This document shows, piece after piece, positions 54,401 through 63,846 of a DNA stretch of 64,000 bases (position 1 is the first letter of the stretch; every line of letters begins with the position of its first letter). The stretch spans positions 5,146,001-5,210,000 of the forward strand of contig NC_091053.1 in assembly GCF_963966145.1 (NCBI RefSeq), written 5' to 3'. The notes under the pieces were generated by a model. That model ran no database searches. It had not been told where the DNA came from and was given only the letters and a program-made list of their open reading frames with translations. Made by a program: the position numbers and the translations under genes. The DNA comes from Tenebrio molitor. Taxonomy: Eukaryota; Arthropoda; Insecta; Coleoptera; Tenebrionidae.

Positions 54401-57400
54401 GTGTCAGTGAGTCATGTCTTAACACTTAACACGCTCGCCGAGCTGCATCTCTGTGCAGGAGCTATCGCCTAATCTTGCATCAGGTGTGCAAACCTTTCAT
54501 TACTGTTCACAAAAGGAAAAATCTCTTTGAGTTATCTCACCGTTAAGAGAAATTGACGGTTTATTTTTTTTGCGCGACCCAAGCACTGTTGGTCGTTGCA
54601 AAAACACCAGATAAAATTTATACTTTCATTATTATTACCATCATCATTATTACGAGTATTATCAATTTTATATATTAAACGTGTTGTTTGTTGTTTGTGC
54701 AACCCGTTCCATTCGTGTGTTTTATAATCCCATCCAATTTCCAAGTTAAGATGACTTAAGCCGTTTGTCGGTGCGCCAATCGGGTGCCTAACCCGACCGG
54801 CTTAAGCCTAGCCGCGACTTAATCCGCCTGTCTGCATCTTGACTCATAAACTGGTTCCGTCCAACGCAAAATCTCTAATTGAATTGAAAAAACCTATCAC
54901 CGAGGAGAAACCCGCCGCTTCCGTCTCCGGCAAGACGGAGATACTGACCGTGGCCACCACGGTGACGTAATATCTCTGAGTCTTCTCGAAATCGAGGGTC
55001 CTGTTGACCGTAACTTGACCCTGATGGGGCAAGTTGATGGCGAAGTAGCCGTAACCGTCTTCGCTGTGGATTCTGTCGTCGTCTTGGTGCTCCGCGTTGT
55101 CGCCCTTCACGATGGAGTACTCGACGAGGCCGTTGACGCCGGCGTCCTTGTCTTTGGCTAAGATGTCCTGCAAGAAGGGGATTACAGCGATGTTTTCTGC
55201 GGCAGCTGTAAATGTGTTTCTTTTGGGATGATTAAATGAGGAACGAAGGGAAGCTGGGAAAAAAGAAAGAATGAAGAGGGGTTATCAAGATATGTAAAAG
55301 AATCCAATATAAAATCTAAAGAGTGAAAGAAATCAAACAACAAAAAAATTGAAAATTTGGAACGAAATTTATGTGAATAAAGTTAGAGAGAAAGGATAAA
55401 AACTTATGAAGAAAACAAGTAAAAAACAGGAACAAAGAAATAATGAAGAGAGGTTATCAAGAGATGCAAGGAAATCAAATTTAAAATCTAAAGAGTGAAA
55501 GAAATCAGATAACAAAAAATAGAAAATTTGGAACGAAATTTATGTGGATAAAGCTAAAGAGAAAGTATAAAAACTTGTGAAGAAAAAAAGCAAAAAGGGG
55601 GAAAAAGAAAGAATGAAGAGGTGTTATCAAGAGATGCAAGGAAAACAAATTAAAATCTAAAGAGTGAAAGAAATTAAATAACAAAAAAATAGAAAACTGG
55701 GAACGAAATTTATGTGGATAAAGCTAAAGAGAAAGTATAAAAATTTATAAAGAAAAGAAGTAAAAAACGGGAAAAAAGAAAGAATGAAGAGAGGTTATCA
55801 AGGGACGTAAGAAAATCAAATATGTATAAAATCTAAAGAGTGAAAGAAATCAGATAACAAAAAATAGAAAATTGGGTGGGAACGAAATTTATATGAATAA
55901 AGCTAAAGAGAAAGTATAAAAATTTGTGAAGAAAAGAAGTAAAAAACGGAAAAAAAGAAAGAATGAAAAGGGGTTATCAAGAGATGCAATAAAATCAAAT
56001 ATAAAATCTAAAGAGTGAAAGAAATCAGATACTTAACAGAAAAAAAAAATAAAAAAAAAATTGGGAACGAAATTTATGTAGATAAAGCTAAAGAGAAAGT
56101 AAAAAATCTTGCGAAGAAAAGAAGTAAAAAACGGGAAAAAAAGAAAGAATATAGAGAGGTTATCAAAAGATGCAAGAAAATCAAATATAAAATCTAAAGA
56201 GTGAAAGAAATCAGATAACAGAAACTAGAAAATTGGGAACGAAATTTATGTGGATAAAGCTAAAGAGAAAATATAAAAACTTGTGAAGAAAAGAAGTAAA
56301 AAACGGGAAAAAAGAAAGAATGAAGAGGGGTTATCAAGGGATGTAAGAAAATCAAATATAAAATCTAAAGAGTGAAAGAAATCAGAATACAAAAAATAGA
56401 AAATTGGGAATGAAATTTATGTGGATAAAGCTAAAGAGAAAATGTAAAAACTTGTGAAGAAAAGAAGTTAAAAAAAGGGAAAAAAGAAAGAATAAAGAGA
56501 GGTTATCAAGGGACCTAGGAAAATTAAATATGTATAAAATCTAAAGAGTGAAAGAAATCAGATAACAAAAAATAGAAAATTGGGATATTGGGAAGGAAAT
56601 TTATGTGAATAAAGTCAAAGAGAAAGTATAAAAACTTGTGAAGAAAAGAAGTAAAAAACGGAAAAAAAGAAAGAATGAAGAGGGGTTTTCAAGAGATGTA
56701 AAAAAATGAAATACAAAATCTAAGGAGTCAAAGAAATCAGACAACAAGAAATAGAAAATTGGGAAAGAAATTTATGTGGATAAAGCTAAAGAGAAAGTAT
56801 AAAAACTTGTGAATAAAAGAAGTAAAAAACGGGGAAAAAAGAAAGAATGAAGAGGGGTTATCAAGAGACGTAAGAAAATCAAATATAAAATCTAATGAGT
56901 GAAAGAAATCAGATAAAAAAAATAGAACATTGGAAATGAAATGTATGTGGATAAAGCTAAAGAGAAAGTATAAAAATTTATAAAGAAAAAAAGTAAAAAA
57001 TGGGAAAAAAGAAAGAATGAAGAGAGGTTATCAAGAGACGTGAGAAGATCAAATATAAAATCTAAAGAGTGAAAGAAATCAGATAACAAAAAATAGAAAA
57101 TTGGGAACAAAATTTATGTGGATAAAGCTAAAGAGAAAGTATAAAATCTTCTGAAGAAAAGAAGTAAAAAAACGGGGAAAAAGAACGAATGAAGAGGGCC
57201 TATTAAGACACGTAAGAAAATCAAATATAAAATCTAAAGAGTGAAAAAAATCACATAACAAAAAAATAGAAAACTGGGAACGAAATTTATGTGAATAAAG
57301 CTAAAGAAAAAATATAAAAACTTATGAAGAAAAGAAGCAAAAAAACAGGAAAAAAGAAAGAATGAAGAGGTGTTATCAAGAGATGCAAGAAAATCAAATA

Positions 57401-60400
57401 TAAAATCTAAAGAGTGAAAGAAATCAGATAACAAAAAATAGAAAATTGGGAACGAAATTTATGTGGACAAAACTAAAGAGAAAGTATAAAATCTTGTGAA
57501 GAAAAGAAGTAAAAAACGGAAAAAAAGAAAGAATGAAGAGGGGTTATCAAGAGATGTAAGAAAATCAAATATAAAATCTAAAGAGTTAAAGAAATCAGAT
57601 AACAAAAAATAGGAAATTGGGAACGAAATTTATGTGGATAAAGCTAAAGAGAAAGTATAAAAACTTATGAAGAAAAGAAGCAAAAAACAGGAAAAAAGAA
57701 AGAATAAAGAGGTGTTATCAAAAGATGCAAGAAAATCAAATATAAAATATAAAGAGGAAAAGAAATCAGATAACAAGAAATAGAAAATTGGGAAAGAAAT
57801 TTATGTGGATAAAGCTAAAGAGAAAGTATAAAATCTTGTGAAGAAAAGAAGTAAAAAACGGGAAAAAAGAAAGAATAAAGAGAGGTTATCAAGAGATGTA
57901 AAAAAATGAAATACAAAATCTAAGGAGTCAAAGAAATCAGACAACAAGAAATAGAAAATTGGGAAAGAAATTTATGTGGATAAAGCTAAAGAGAAAGTAT
58001 AAAAACTTGTGAATAAAAGAAGTAAAAAACGGGAAAAAAAAGAAAGAATGAAGAGGGGTTATCAAGAGACGTAAGAAAATCAAATATAAAATCTAATGAG
58101 TGAAAGAAATCAGATAAAAAAAAATAGAACATTGGGATTGAAATAGATGTGGATAATGCTAAAGAGAAAGTACAAAAGCTTATGAAGAAAAGAAGCAAAA
58201 AACGATCCTAATAACGTAATCTTGCATTTGTACATCCTTTTCTGCATTCTTGAAAAGTGAATAACACAAAAATTATATTCTATTTTTGATCTTACCTGGA
58301 AGACGGTGGTACCGATAGGGGTGAGCTGAAACCAAATCTCCATTATCTCCACCCTCCACTACTCCAACCCTTCACTCACCTCCGATATGCTCGTCTCGTA
58401 TGGCGTATCAACAAACGCCGGAGCATTATCGTTAATATCAGTCAGTCTTACAATCACCGGTATGGTACGTTTCTTATGTGTCGCCTTGATGGTGCAAATT
58501 AACTAGAAAACAATTAATTACAGTTGATTTGTTGGAAAAATGGGTTGGTTATTGAATGCAAATGCATGGAGCGAACGCGAGTTTGCTGTCATGTCCCCGC
58601 AAATTATTATTTTTATTATGATTATTACGTGAACGTTTCTGGATCGTTTCCTGCACACGCACGCTATGCAAATTTCGTGTTACGGTACTGATTAATATAA
58701 TTACCCAATTAATCGCCACAATTAATTGATTAAGTTTTTTTTTCTAAATATCCACGAGTGGTTTAACTAAACTGTCGAAACGTCGTGACTAAGCATGTCA
58801 CGATATACGCTTGTCTTGATGGGAAGTGAGAGGGGCCCCAGCATCTTAACTACTTGTTTTGACCCAGATGGTATTGTTGGATTAATTGGTTTATTGTTTA
58901 GTGGAAATTGAAGGATCTGGCTCTAAGCCAAAAAATTTTCAAATTGTGTTTTGATTTCGATTCCGTGGGGGCTCCTTCGTGTAAACTGATACAGTAAAGC
59001 GATTGTGAATAATGCTAACAGGTTTTGTTTGTATTGTGTTCGTTTTGTAAATCGTCAAATTACATGATTGTGTGTTAGAGGAAACGTTGTACATTGTGTG
59101 ATAAAAGTACATTAAATTTTATGCTGTGCTTTGGATAGACCAATTTTGAAAAAATTATCACAGGGCAATTCATTTTGTGACAAATAGTAGATTATATCAT
59201 TAAGAGTAGAACTGAGTCTTTTTGTGCTAAGCCCAGAGATGAAAATAAACACTTTTATTTTCAGTTGTAACCTTATTTAGATCCTTCTATTGTTTGATTG
59301 TCTCGTTTGATTTCAGACCTGCCTTTTTATTTTTCCTGTATTAAGCTATTTCAAGCTTGTTCTGCTTCATTTAAGACATCTTCCGGTAAAACACAATCAT
59401 TCAAACACATTTTGCAAAATTGCTACTTTTATAAACAACCAAATGTAACTATGATACCTGAACATATCATGCAAACGCGATTTCCATCTCGAAAAAACTT
59501 TTTTTGTACTTAACAGGCTTAAAAATGATAATAGGGGTTGCTTTTTGTGGGTGTCAAGCGGCGAAGGTGACGATATACTCAGAGGATGAAACAGGGGTGA
59601 AGCGGCGAAGGTGAGGGTATTTACAACTCGAAAAAACTATCTTTTTTTCTTGACAGGGTTGAAAATGGTAGTAGGGGTTGGTTTTTGTAAAATTAAAGTA
59701 GACAGTAATTTTCTTCTTGTTTTGAAGATCAAGTGTACAAAATTTCATCAAGATCGAAGTAAAACTGTAGATTTGCATACAAAATATACAAACAAACAAA
59801 CATTCAGTTTTATATATATAGATATGAAATGTATATGTTACGCCCAAACATCGAAAGCGCTCAGTGAGCGAAAAAAACAGCCACAACGCGTTGCGAACCG
59901 TGCTGAACGACCAAATACCGAAATCTGATCATTTTTCGCATTGTGGTCGTTCTTTCTGAACACGACGCGTTGTAGTTAATACTAAAACGGCCACAACGCG
60001 TTCTGGATTATTTACGACGCTCATAAACCGATCTTTCTTGTTCAGACTAGTCACTAGTCAGTGTTTTGACGACTGCGTTTGAGTAAAGTTCTATTTGTTG
60101 ATGAGCGAAATCAAGTAAAATTTTGAAGTGTGAAGTGTGTGAAGTTAGCGGAAAACAATATGAGGGAAGCATTTAATGAAAAAATTAAAAATATCGTTGA
60201 TAATAGCAACGAGCGAAGTGATTATTTTACGAATGAACGGTATGAAGAGATCGTCCATGAGGTGAATGAAGCAAAACGTTTGAGAGACAGCAAAATGTCA
60301 TTGTCATCCAAACAGTATAGAAGGCTGAAGAGGTACGATATAATAATAATTGGGGCATATGAAAAATTAATTGAAAAGACCAGAGAAACACAAGATGAAC

Positions 60401-63400
60401 ATTTTCGATATTTTTGTAAAACGGATGATCTTTTTGACATTATTGAATCTGCTCACATAGCAACTGGACATAAACGAACAAGAGGTACTTACCTAAACAC
60501 TATTATTATAAAATATACCTAATGAATTATTTTTTTTAGTTATGGAGGCTGAAATTAACAAAAAATACTGCAACGTCACTAGAACAGCTATACAGATCTA
60601 TTTGTCTCTCTGCGAGCAATGTCAAGGAAAGAAGAAAATGAAGAAGAAGGGGTTAGTTGTTGCACCAATCCTATCAAATCACATGAATTCCCGATGTCAA
60701 ATAGACTTGATCGATATGCAGACCGAGCCAGACCGAGACTATATCGCTTCATATTGAACTATCAGGATCATCTTACCAAATTTACAATTCTAAAACCACT
60801 TAAAACGAAAACAGCTGAAGAAGTCGCATATAATGTAATGGACATATTTTGCATTTTCTGTGCTCCATTTATACTTCAAAGCGACAACGGAAGAGAGTTT
60901 TCTAATAAAATAATAGAAGCTTTTAAGGATCTGTGGCCAGGTCTCAAACTTGTACACGGTAAGCCCCGCCATTCACAAAGCCAAGGATCGGTAGAACGAT
61001 CCAATCAGGACGTGAGAGATATGTTGGTGGCATGGATGCTTGACAATAAAACCAAACAATGGTCAGAGGGTTTACGGTTAATTCAAAGCAAAAAAAATCG
61101 TGCCCTGCATGAAGGAATTAAAAAAAGTCCTTACGAGGCAATGTTTGGTAGCAAGCAAAGAATCGGTCTGGCAGATTCTTCCCTGGAAAGGGAAACATAT
61201 GAAATTTTGGACAGCGAAGAAGATTTAGAAAGAATCTTGGATGGGATGGTATCCGGAACAGACCAAGAAAGGGAAGAAAATGTGGAAATGGAAGAAAATA
61301 TGGAAAGAGTGCAGGAGCCAGTGCGCTAGCATGTTCCATTTGCGAAGATTTTGGAATCATTCATCCATGTAAAAAATGCAGTTTAAAAGTTCACATGAAG
61401 TGTGGTGTTGAAATTGAAGGTCAAGTTGTATGCAGCCTTTGCAGCAGAGGTGATGCAATCCTAGAGCAACGCGAAAATGCTAAAGTCGGATTGATGAAGC
61501 AAGCTGAAAAAATGTTAGCTTTGTCCCGTGAAAAACTACCTCCTGCTGAGATCGGTCAAAATGTCGTAGTGAAAGTTCCGGATGTCGACAGAAGACGGCT
61601 TGCCCCTAGAAGTGTTGTAGCTGTAGTTCTAAGCGTTAATGAATCCAGCTTGTACAAGTTGGGAACCAAAGAAGGAGTGCTGGAAAGACTTTATAGTCGA
61701 AATGAATTCACTTTCGCTGATTCTAATTTTATAAACTCATCGGATGTTCCGAGTTCTTCATTAAATTTGAGAAAAGCTTCAGCACTTTCGTCTGGGTCAA
61801 AACAAGGATTTGTCATGTGCCATTGCAAACGTATTGTAACACTAAAAAGTGCAACTGTAGGGCCAATGAGGTATTGTGCAATTTTAAATGCCACAATAGT
61901 AGTGCCTGCAAGAACAAATGAATACCAATTTTCAATTTTACTTCTTAACTACCTGCTGTTCATTTAGTTAGTATTCCATTTTTTATAGTTTCCTGTTAAA
62001 ATAAACATATTTAAACAAAAATATTTTCAATTATTATTTTTGTCAATCTATGTAGTTAAATTTCAAAAGCACGATCGGTTTATGAGCGTTTTGAATAATC
62101 CAGAACGCGTTGTGGCCGTTTTAGCATTAACTACAACGCGTCGTGGTCAGAAAAAACGACCACAACGCGAAAAATGATCAGATTTCGATATTTGTTCGTT
62201 CAGCACCGTCCGCAACGCGTTGTGGATGTTTTTTTCGCTCACTGAGCGGTTTCGATGTTTGGGCGTAACATATATATAATTAGAACTTCTTAGAAGAGTA
62301 AAAAAAGTTACCCAAAGAAGATCAATAAACTGCCCAGTTGTAATTCCTGTTCCTATTTTTTTTCCTCTTTTCTGTTATCAGTAACATCTTTTCCTTTTTT
62401 TTTTAATTGTAATTGTTTCGCCCTTTATCGTGTTTACTTATAATTATAATATGTAGTTTTTTCTCGTTTTTTTCTTTACTTTCACCTTAAAAATCCACTT
62501 TGTTCTTTTCTACATATCTATTCCCTTGCAATCAATTTATATTTAGGTAATTATTATTCACTTTCTACATACTGCACTTTTACTATCAGTTTTCCTGCTT
62601 TTACTCTATTACTTTTGCTAAAGTGTGCACTGCATTAATTTTATATTCAAAATGACATTATTGTGATTTTACCCAAAGTAACATTTTAAGTAACAAATAA
62701 AGTCTTCTTGTCAAGAAATCTGTGGTACTCTGTGTCATTTCCGCTGTTTTTAAAGACAAGAAATTGAAAATTTTGACACATCTGGTATATGAGATAACGG
62801 TACCTTACAACACATGTTCGTTTATAATGGATTCTAAAGTCACGAATACGAGGGTACCAGCACAGGTGGTACCCGCAACTAAACGCTTCAAATAACGCTT
62901 GTCAAGGTTAAGAAGTTCTGTAGTTTTGAAACATAATTTTTAGGTACTTCTCAACTTTCTCTGTCACGCGTTTAATTGTATTATTTTTTCAGCACACTTT
63001 GTAAATATAACAGTACCGCAAATTGCTTCCGGATTGTGATACAACGAAACCTTCACATTGTTGTCGTGATTTCATTACCTTCGGCTTTTTTAATCCTTCC
63101 TGACAAGAACAATGTCATTTCTTTCACACTTTCTACAACACACGCCAAAAATTCTGCACAACGAGCAGTTCCTAAGGAAATGTGAACAACCTTAAACAAT
63201 CACCTGAAATAATTAGTGACGTCAGACAAGTGCAACGCGGCTGAACCTTTCACCGATCGACCAATTTCCCGGCATCGATCACGCGACCTTCGCCCCCTTT
63301 TCGCAACAAACCGAAATGTCTTCATCCCGGATTCCGCAAACGATGATTAGCGCCGATTCAAGCGAAAAAGAACTTCCTCGTGCGAAAGTGAAATCGATAG

Positions 63401-63846
63401 AAAGTCCATGCAAATACATTTTCTGGGGGAAAATCGTCACCTGGAAGACTATGTGGGACACGCTGTTCTCGTCCCTGTCCAGAGGGGACAACAACTGCAA
63501 CTTTTTCCCGTTGAGGAAGAACAAAGAGGGGCCTTTGGGGAAGGCCAGGTCCAGGAAAATGTCGATGTTGGGCTCGCCCTCGATTGGTAGTTCCGCCGGT
63601 ACTGTCTCTTGGCTAAGTGCTGAAATTTGCAGAAACAAGTCTTAGATAACCGCGATTGTGACAAAACGGTGTCACTGTTAATTAATTACCCAATCGAGTT
63701 TGCTGATTTGGGGAAAAAATTGTGTGTCTAATCGAATTGTGGCTAACAATAAATGACCCAATTAGCTACTCGGTACTCACATTTTCCTCGACTTTCTTCG
63801 ATGTCCAATATTATGTTCGACTGACCTGACTCCACTTCACACAGCC
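48290..63846 (-). CDS. Cad99C: protocadherin-15 / Cad99C orthologue (whole gene, 5' end outside window)
   Basis: Sixteen exons (63846..48290) give 1546 residues with consistent phases throughout. Key family signatures: CEVESGQSNIILDIEESRG before EC1; YPKGP-like FPKGPSLFFLNGKKLQLLSP and DRDENSVSHIVFQ in EC1; INLPHQGQVTVNRTLD in EC2. Eleven cadherin repeats can be counted from the linker motifs (DINDNAP, DDDDQNPSF, VDANPPEI, DVNDNAP, GPNTQSPIF, DINDKNPEF, VEDELPVF, RNDIPPVF, HVATVAPEV, DVNDNIPYF, then EC11). EC3, EC5 and EC9 lack full DxNDN calcium motifs. A membrane-adjacent domain (~1209-1335), one transmembrane helix (~1337-1364) and a 182-residue tail ending TTEL follow. Known family role: organisation of apical microvilli (Cad99C) and tip links (PCDH15). 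The signal-peptide exon lies beyond 64000. Confidence 0.95.
48466..49873 (-). CDS. Cad99C: Cad99C exon, EC10-EC11, membrane-adjacent domain, TM and tail
   Basis: It has 1408 nt. It holds the end of EC10 (DVNDNIPYF), EC11, then the membrane-adjacent domain with KKITLITTIIQEQSGLIVG and DVWFYVIDPET, the transmembrane helix (ALIIIACIIFVLGIVGIIYI) and most of the cytoplasmic tail, including YVEPNLKEYETQVLQM and DFSNKNHAFSLDNVSYI, strongly conserved-looking blocks. An unspliced read-through would stop one codon after the donor (CACAACAG|GTACTG). Confidence 0.95.
49921..50170 (-). CDS. Cad99C: Cad99C exon, EC9/EC10
   Basis: It has 250 nt, VDVRAYDLGEPQLSSVITLD through VISGNSE and one base of the next codon. 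The EC9 end HVATVAPEV has no DxND motif. The donor is GCGAAA|GTGAGT. Confidence 0.93.
50222..50680 (-). CDS. Cad99C: Cad99C exon, EC8/EC9
   Basis: It has 153 codons, AEDPDTVKKITYVIHQG through KKEIDTEYQ. It contains VEDRNDIPPVF and VATDSDG. The donor is CCAA|GTACTG. Confidence 0.94.
50730..50903 (-). CDS. Cad99C: Cad99C exon, EC7/EC8
   Basis: It has 58 codons, NYQFVVTAKDGAPDPRIAT through VPDYFVTDVK. The linker is VEDVEDELPVF. The donor is TTAAA|GTACTC. Confidence 0.93.
50954..51238 (-). CDS. Cad99C: Cad99C exon, EC6/EC7
   Basis: It has 95 codons, IIKAEDAGKLSSTATVNIK, then TDINDKNPEF and on to SRSLDYESQK. The donor is AAAAG|GTACCA. Confidence 0.93.
51816..51956 (-). CDS. Cad99C: Cad99C exon with GC donor, EC6
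   Basis: It has 47 codons, AMDPENDPVSYSIVSGNDLR through LDREDLTRYKL. The reading frame continues correctly into the next exon (IIKAEDAGK) only if the 5' splice site is CTG|GCAAGT at 51815-51814, a GC-AG intron. No GT nearby keeps the frame. Confidence 0.88.
52090..52704 (-). CDS. Cad99C: Cad99C exon, EC4-EC6
   Basis: It has 205 codons, from YPQGPTDPKPSYVFEL through INSTVATIT. It contains DVNDNAP after EC4, GPNTQSPIF after EC5 (degenerate) and the start of EC6. The donor is ATTACG|GTAAGG. Confidence 0.95.
52744..52938 (-). CDS. Cad99C: Cad99C exon, EC3/EC4 boundary
   Basis: It has 65 codons, AQEISEAKRSTTAKLFITV through VITVTDKDF. The EC3 end motif is VDANPPEI, lacking the calcium-binding DxND. 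The donor is GACTTC|GTAAGT. Confidence 0.93.
52960..53285. repeat. intronic 21-bp tandem repeat in three blocks (5+2+2 copies)
   Basis: The unit CGCGACACGCTAAAATCGTCA occurs five times at 52960-53064, twice at 53123-53167 and twice at 53241-53285. A longer segment containing CTTGAAGTGAAAACTTCTTT precedes each of the last two blocks, giving a higher-order duplication of about 120 bp. The CpG-rich units contrast with the surroundings. Confidence 0.92.
53639..53857 (-). CDS. Cad99C: Cad99C exon, EC3
   Basis: It has 73 codons, VSSGVLHGILNISPEKIQAV through TTKMFNIIIK. The donor is ATCAAG|GTAAGG. Confidence 0.93.
53958..54107 (-). CDS. Cad99C: Cad99C exon, end of EC2
   Basis: It has 50 codons, starting DRAHDEDQRLSSTTTLVVN and ending LLDGTCINPEYSAS. 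The linker reads DDDDQNPSF rather than DxNDNxP. The donor is CCTCG|GTATGA. Confidence 0.93.
54108..54948. other. cadherin intron (841 nt), no gene
   Basis: It lies between the EC2 exon and the exon bearing DDDDQNPSF. No feature beyond an imperfect ATT/ATC trinucleotide run at ~54625-54665. Confidence 0.7.
54949..55167 (-). CDS. Cad99C: Cad99C exon, EC2
   Basis: It has 73 codons. The acceptor is CTTCTTGCAG and the donor GCCACG|GTCAGT is weaker than average. It encodes DILAKDKDAGVNGLVEYSIV through YFAINLPHQGQVTVNRTLD and EKTQRYYVTVVAT. Confidence 0.95.
55250..58203. repeat. intronic minisatellite, ~172-bp unit, 17 copies
   Basis: The marker GGTTATCAAGAGATG (with variants) occurs 17 times from ~55282 to ~58059, with spacings of 162-193 bp, mostly 170-173. 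Each unit also has AAATCTAAAGAGTGAAAGAA, AACGAAATTTATGTGGATAA and AAAGCTAAAGAGAAAGTATA. The plus strand is almost free of C and purine-rich, so the cadherin pre-mRNA carries a ~3-kb pyrimidine-rich (U/C) tract. Adjacent units vary and some share private variants, consistent with local unequal exchange. Confidence 0.92.
58296..58325 (-). CDS. Cad99C: Cad99C microexon, 30 nt
   Basis: Ten codons encode LTPIGTTVFQ between the acceptor GGTTTCAG and the donor TTCCAG|GTAAGA. The intron on its 5' side is 54 nt and that on its 3' side is 3128 nt. Without it, the conserved STPVGTTVFQ-like strand of EC2 would be missing, although the frame would be kept. Family alignment supports its use. Confidence 0.9.
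58380..58502 (-). CDS. Cad99C: Cad99C exon, end of EC1 and start of EC2
   Basis: It has 41 codons from the acceptor TTTTCTAG to the donor TCGGAG|GTGAGT, encoding CTIKATHKKRTIPVIVRL and TDINDNAPAFVDTPYE. The DINDNAP linker closes EC1. Confidence 0.95.
58503..59518. other. large cadherin intron, left part; no gene
   Basis: This intronic sequence follows the EC1/EC2 exon. No repeat family, RNA gene or exon is supported. Confidence 0.6.
59519..59835 (+). mobile_element. RTE-like retrotransposon 3' tail
   Basis: CAAAATTTCATCAAGATCGA, then a run of ACAAACAAACAAACA and a short TATATATATAGA microsatellite end are typical of RTE-clade 3' ends. GCGGCGAAGGTGA occurs twice within 55 bp upstream. The Ginger-like element sits immediately at its tip, in the TATA repeat. 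Confidence 0.5.
59836..60033 (+). repeat. left terminal inverted repeat of the Ginger-like element
   Basis: It carries several imperfect copies of (C)ACAACGCGTT and CGACGCGTTGTAG, which may be subterminal transposase-binding motifs. It ends CTCATAAACCGATC. Confidence 0.85.
60160..61921 (+). pseudogene. KRBA2-like / Ginger integrase gene, frameshifted
   Basis: Exon 1 (60160..60484) ends at a GTACTT donor; exon 2 begins at 60540 after a 55-nt intron. Parts are recognisable in order. An HHCC zinc-binding module has HIATGH in exon 1 and CEQC in exon 2. The integrase core has aspartates in CQIDLIDM and QSDNGREF and a glutamate in GSVERSN (36 residues between the last two). A CSICEDF / CKKC zinc-finger-like block follows 61330. 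A later block carries VVVKVPDVDRRR and YKLGTKEGVLERLYSRN, and a Cys-rich tail lies at 61847-61921. The frame must change at about 60740, 61300 and 61845, so this copy cannot make an intact protein by normal decoding. Ginger integrases share ancestry with gypsy integrases and with vertebrate GIN1/KRBA2 proteins. Confidence 0.8.
62073..62270 (-). repeat. right terminal inverted repeat of the Ginger-like element
   Basis: It begins GATCGGTTTATGAGCG and ends GATGTTTGGGCGTAACA, complementary to the left repeat with scattered substitutions and small indels. Confidence 0.85.
62280..63440. other. large intron, right part; no gene
   Basis: A+T-rich sequence follows the Ginger-like element, with a balanced patch near 62750-63300. 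Frames there are the antisense of EC1 or unrecognised. Confidence 0.6.
63441..63619 (-). CDS. Cad99C: Cad99C exon, EC1 first part
   Basis: It has 179 nt and encodes LSQETVPAELPIEGEPNID through SHIVFQ. The donor is TTCCAG|GTGACG. EC1 contains the FLNGKKLQLLSPLDRD block, the part of PCDH15 that meets CDH23 in vertebrate tip links. Confidence 0.95.
63781..63846 (-). CDS. Cad99C: Cad99C exon (first in window)
   Basis: The acceptor TTTCAG is followed by 66 nt encoding LCEVESGQSNIILDIEES RGK; the donor is AAAT|GTGAGT. It encodes the diagnostic N-terminal cap before EC1. Preceding exons lie outside the window. Confidence 0.9.

Larger units (their letters stand above)
59836..62270 (+). mobile_element. 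Ginger / KRBA2-like integrase DNA transposon (2435 bp)
   Basis: Terminal inverted repeats of ~197 bp (59836-60033 and 62073-62270, about 90% alike) begin TGTTACGCCCAAACATCGAA and are themselves full of ACAACGCGTT palindromic motifs. TATA occurs directly outside both ends, fitting a 4-bp target duplication. TGTTA fits the 5'-TGTNR rule described for Ginger elements. The interior encodes a gypsy-type integrase, the hallmark of Ginger DNA transposons. It is inserted in the cadherin intron, in opposite orientation to that gene. Confidence 0.85.

Noticed and set aside
56892..58198. Phe/Leu/Ser-rich minus-strand frames resembling membrane proteins
   Set aside because: They are translation of the pyrimidine-rich strand of the 172-bp minisatellite.
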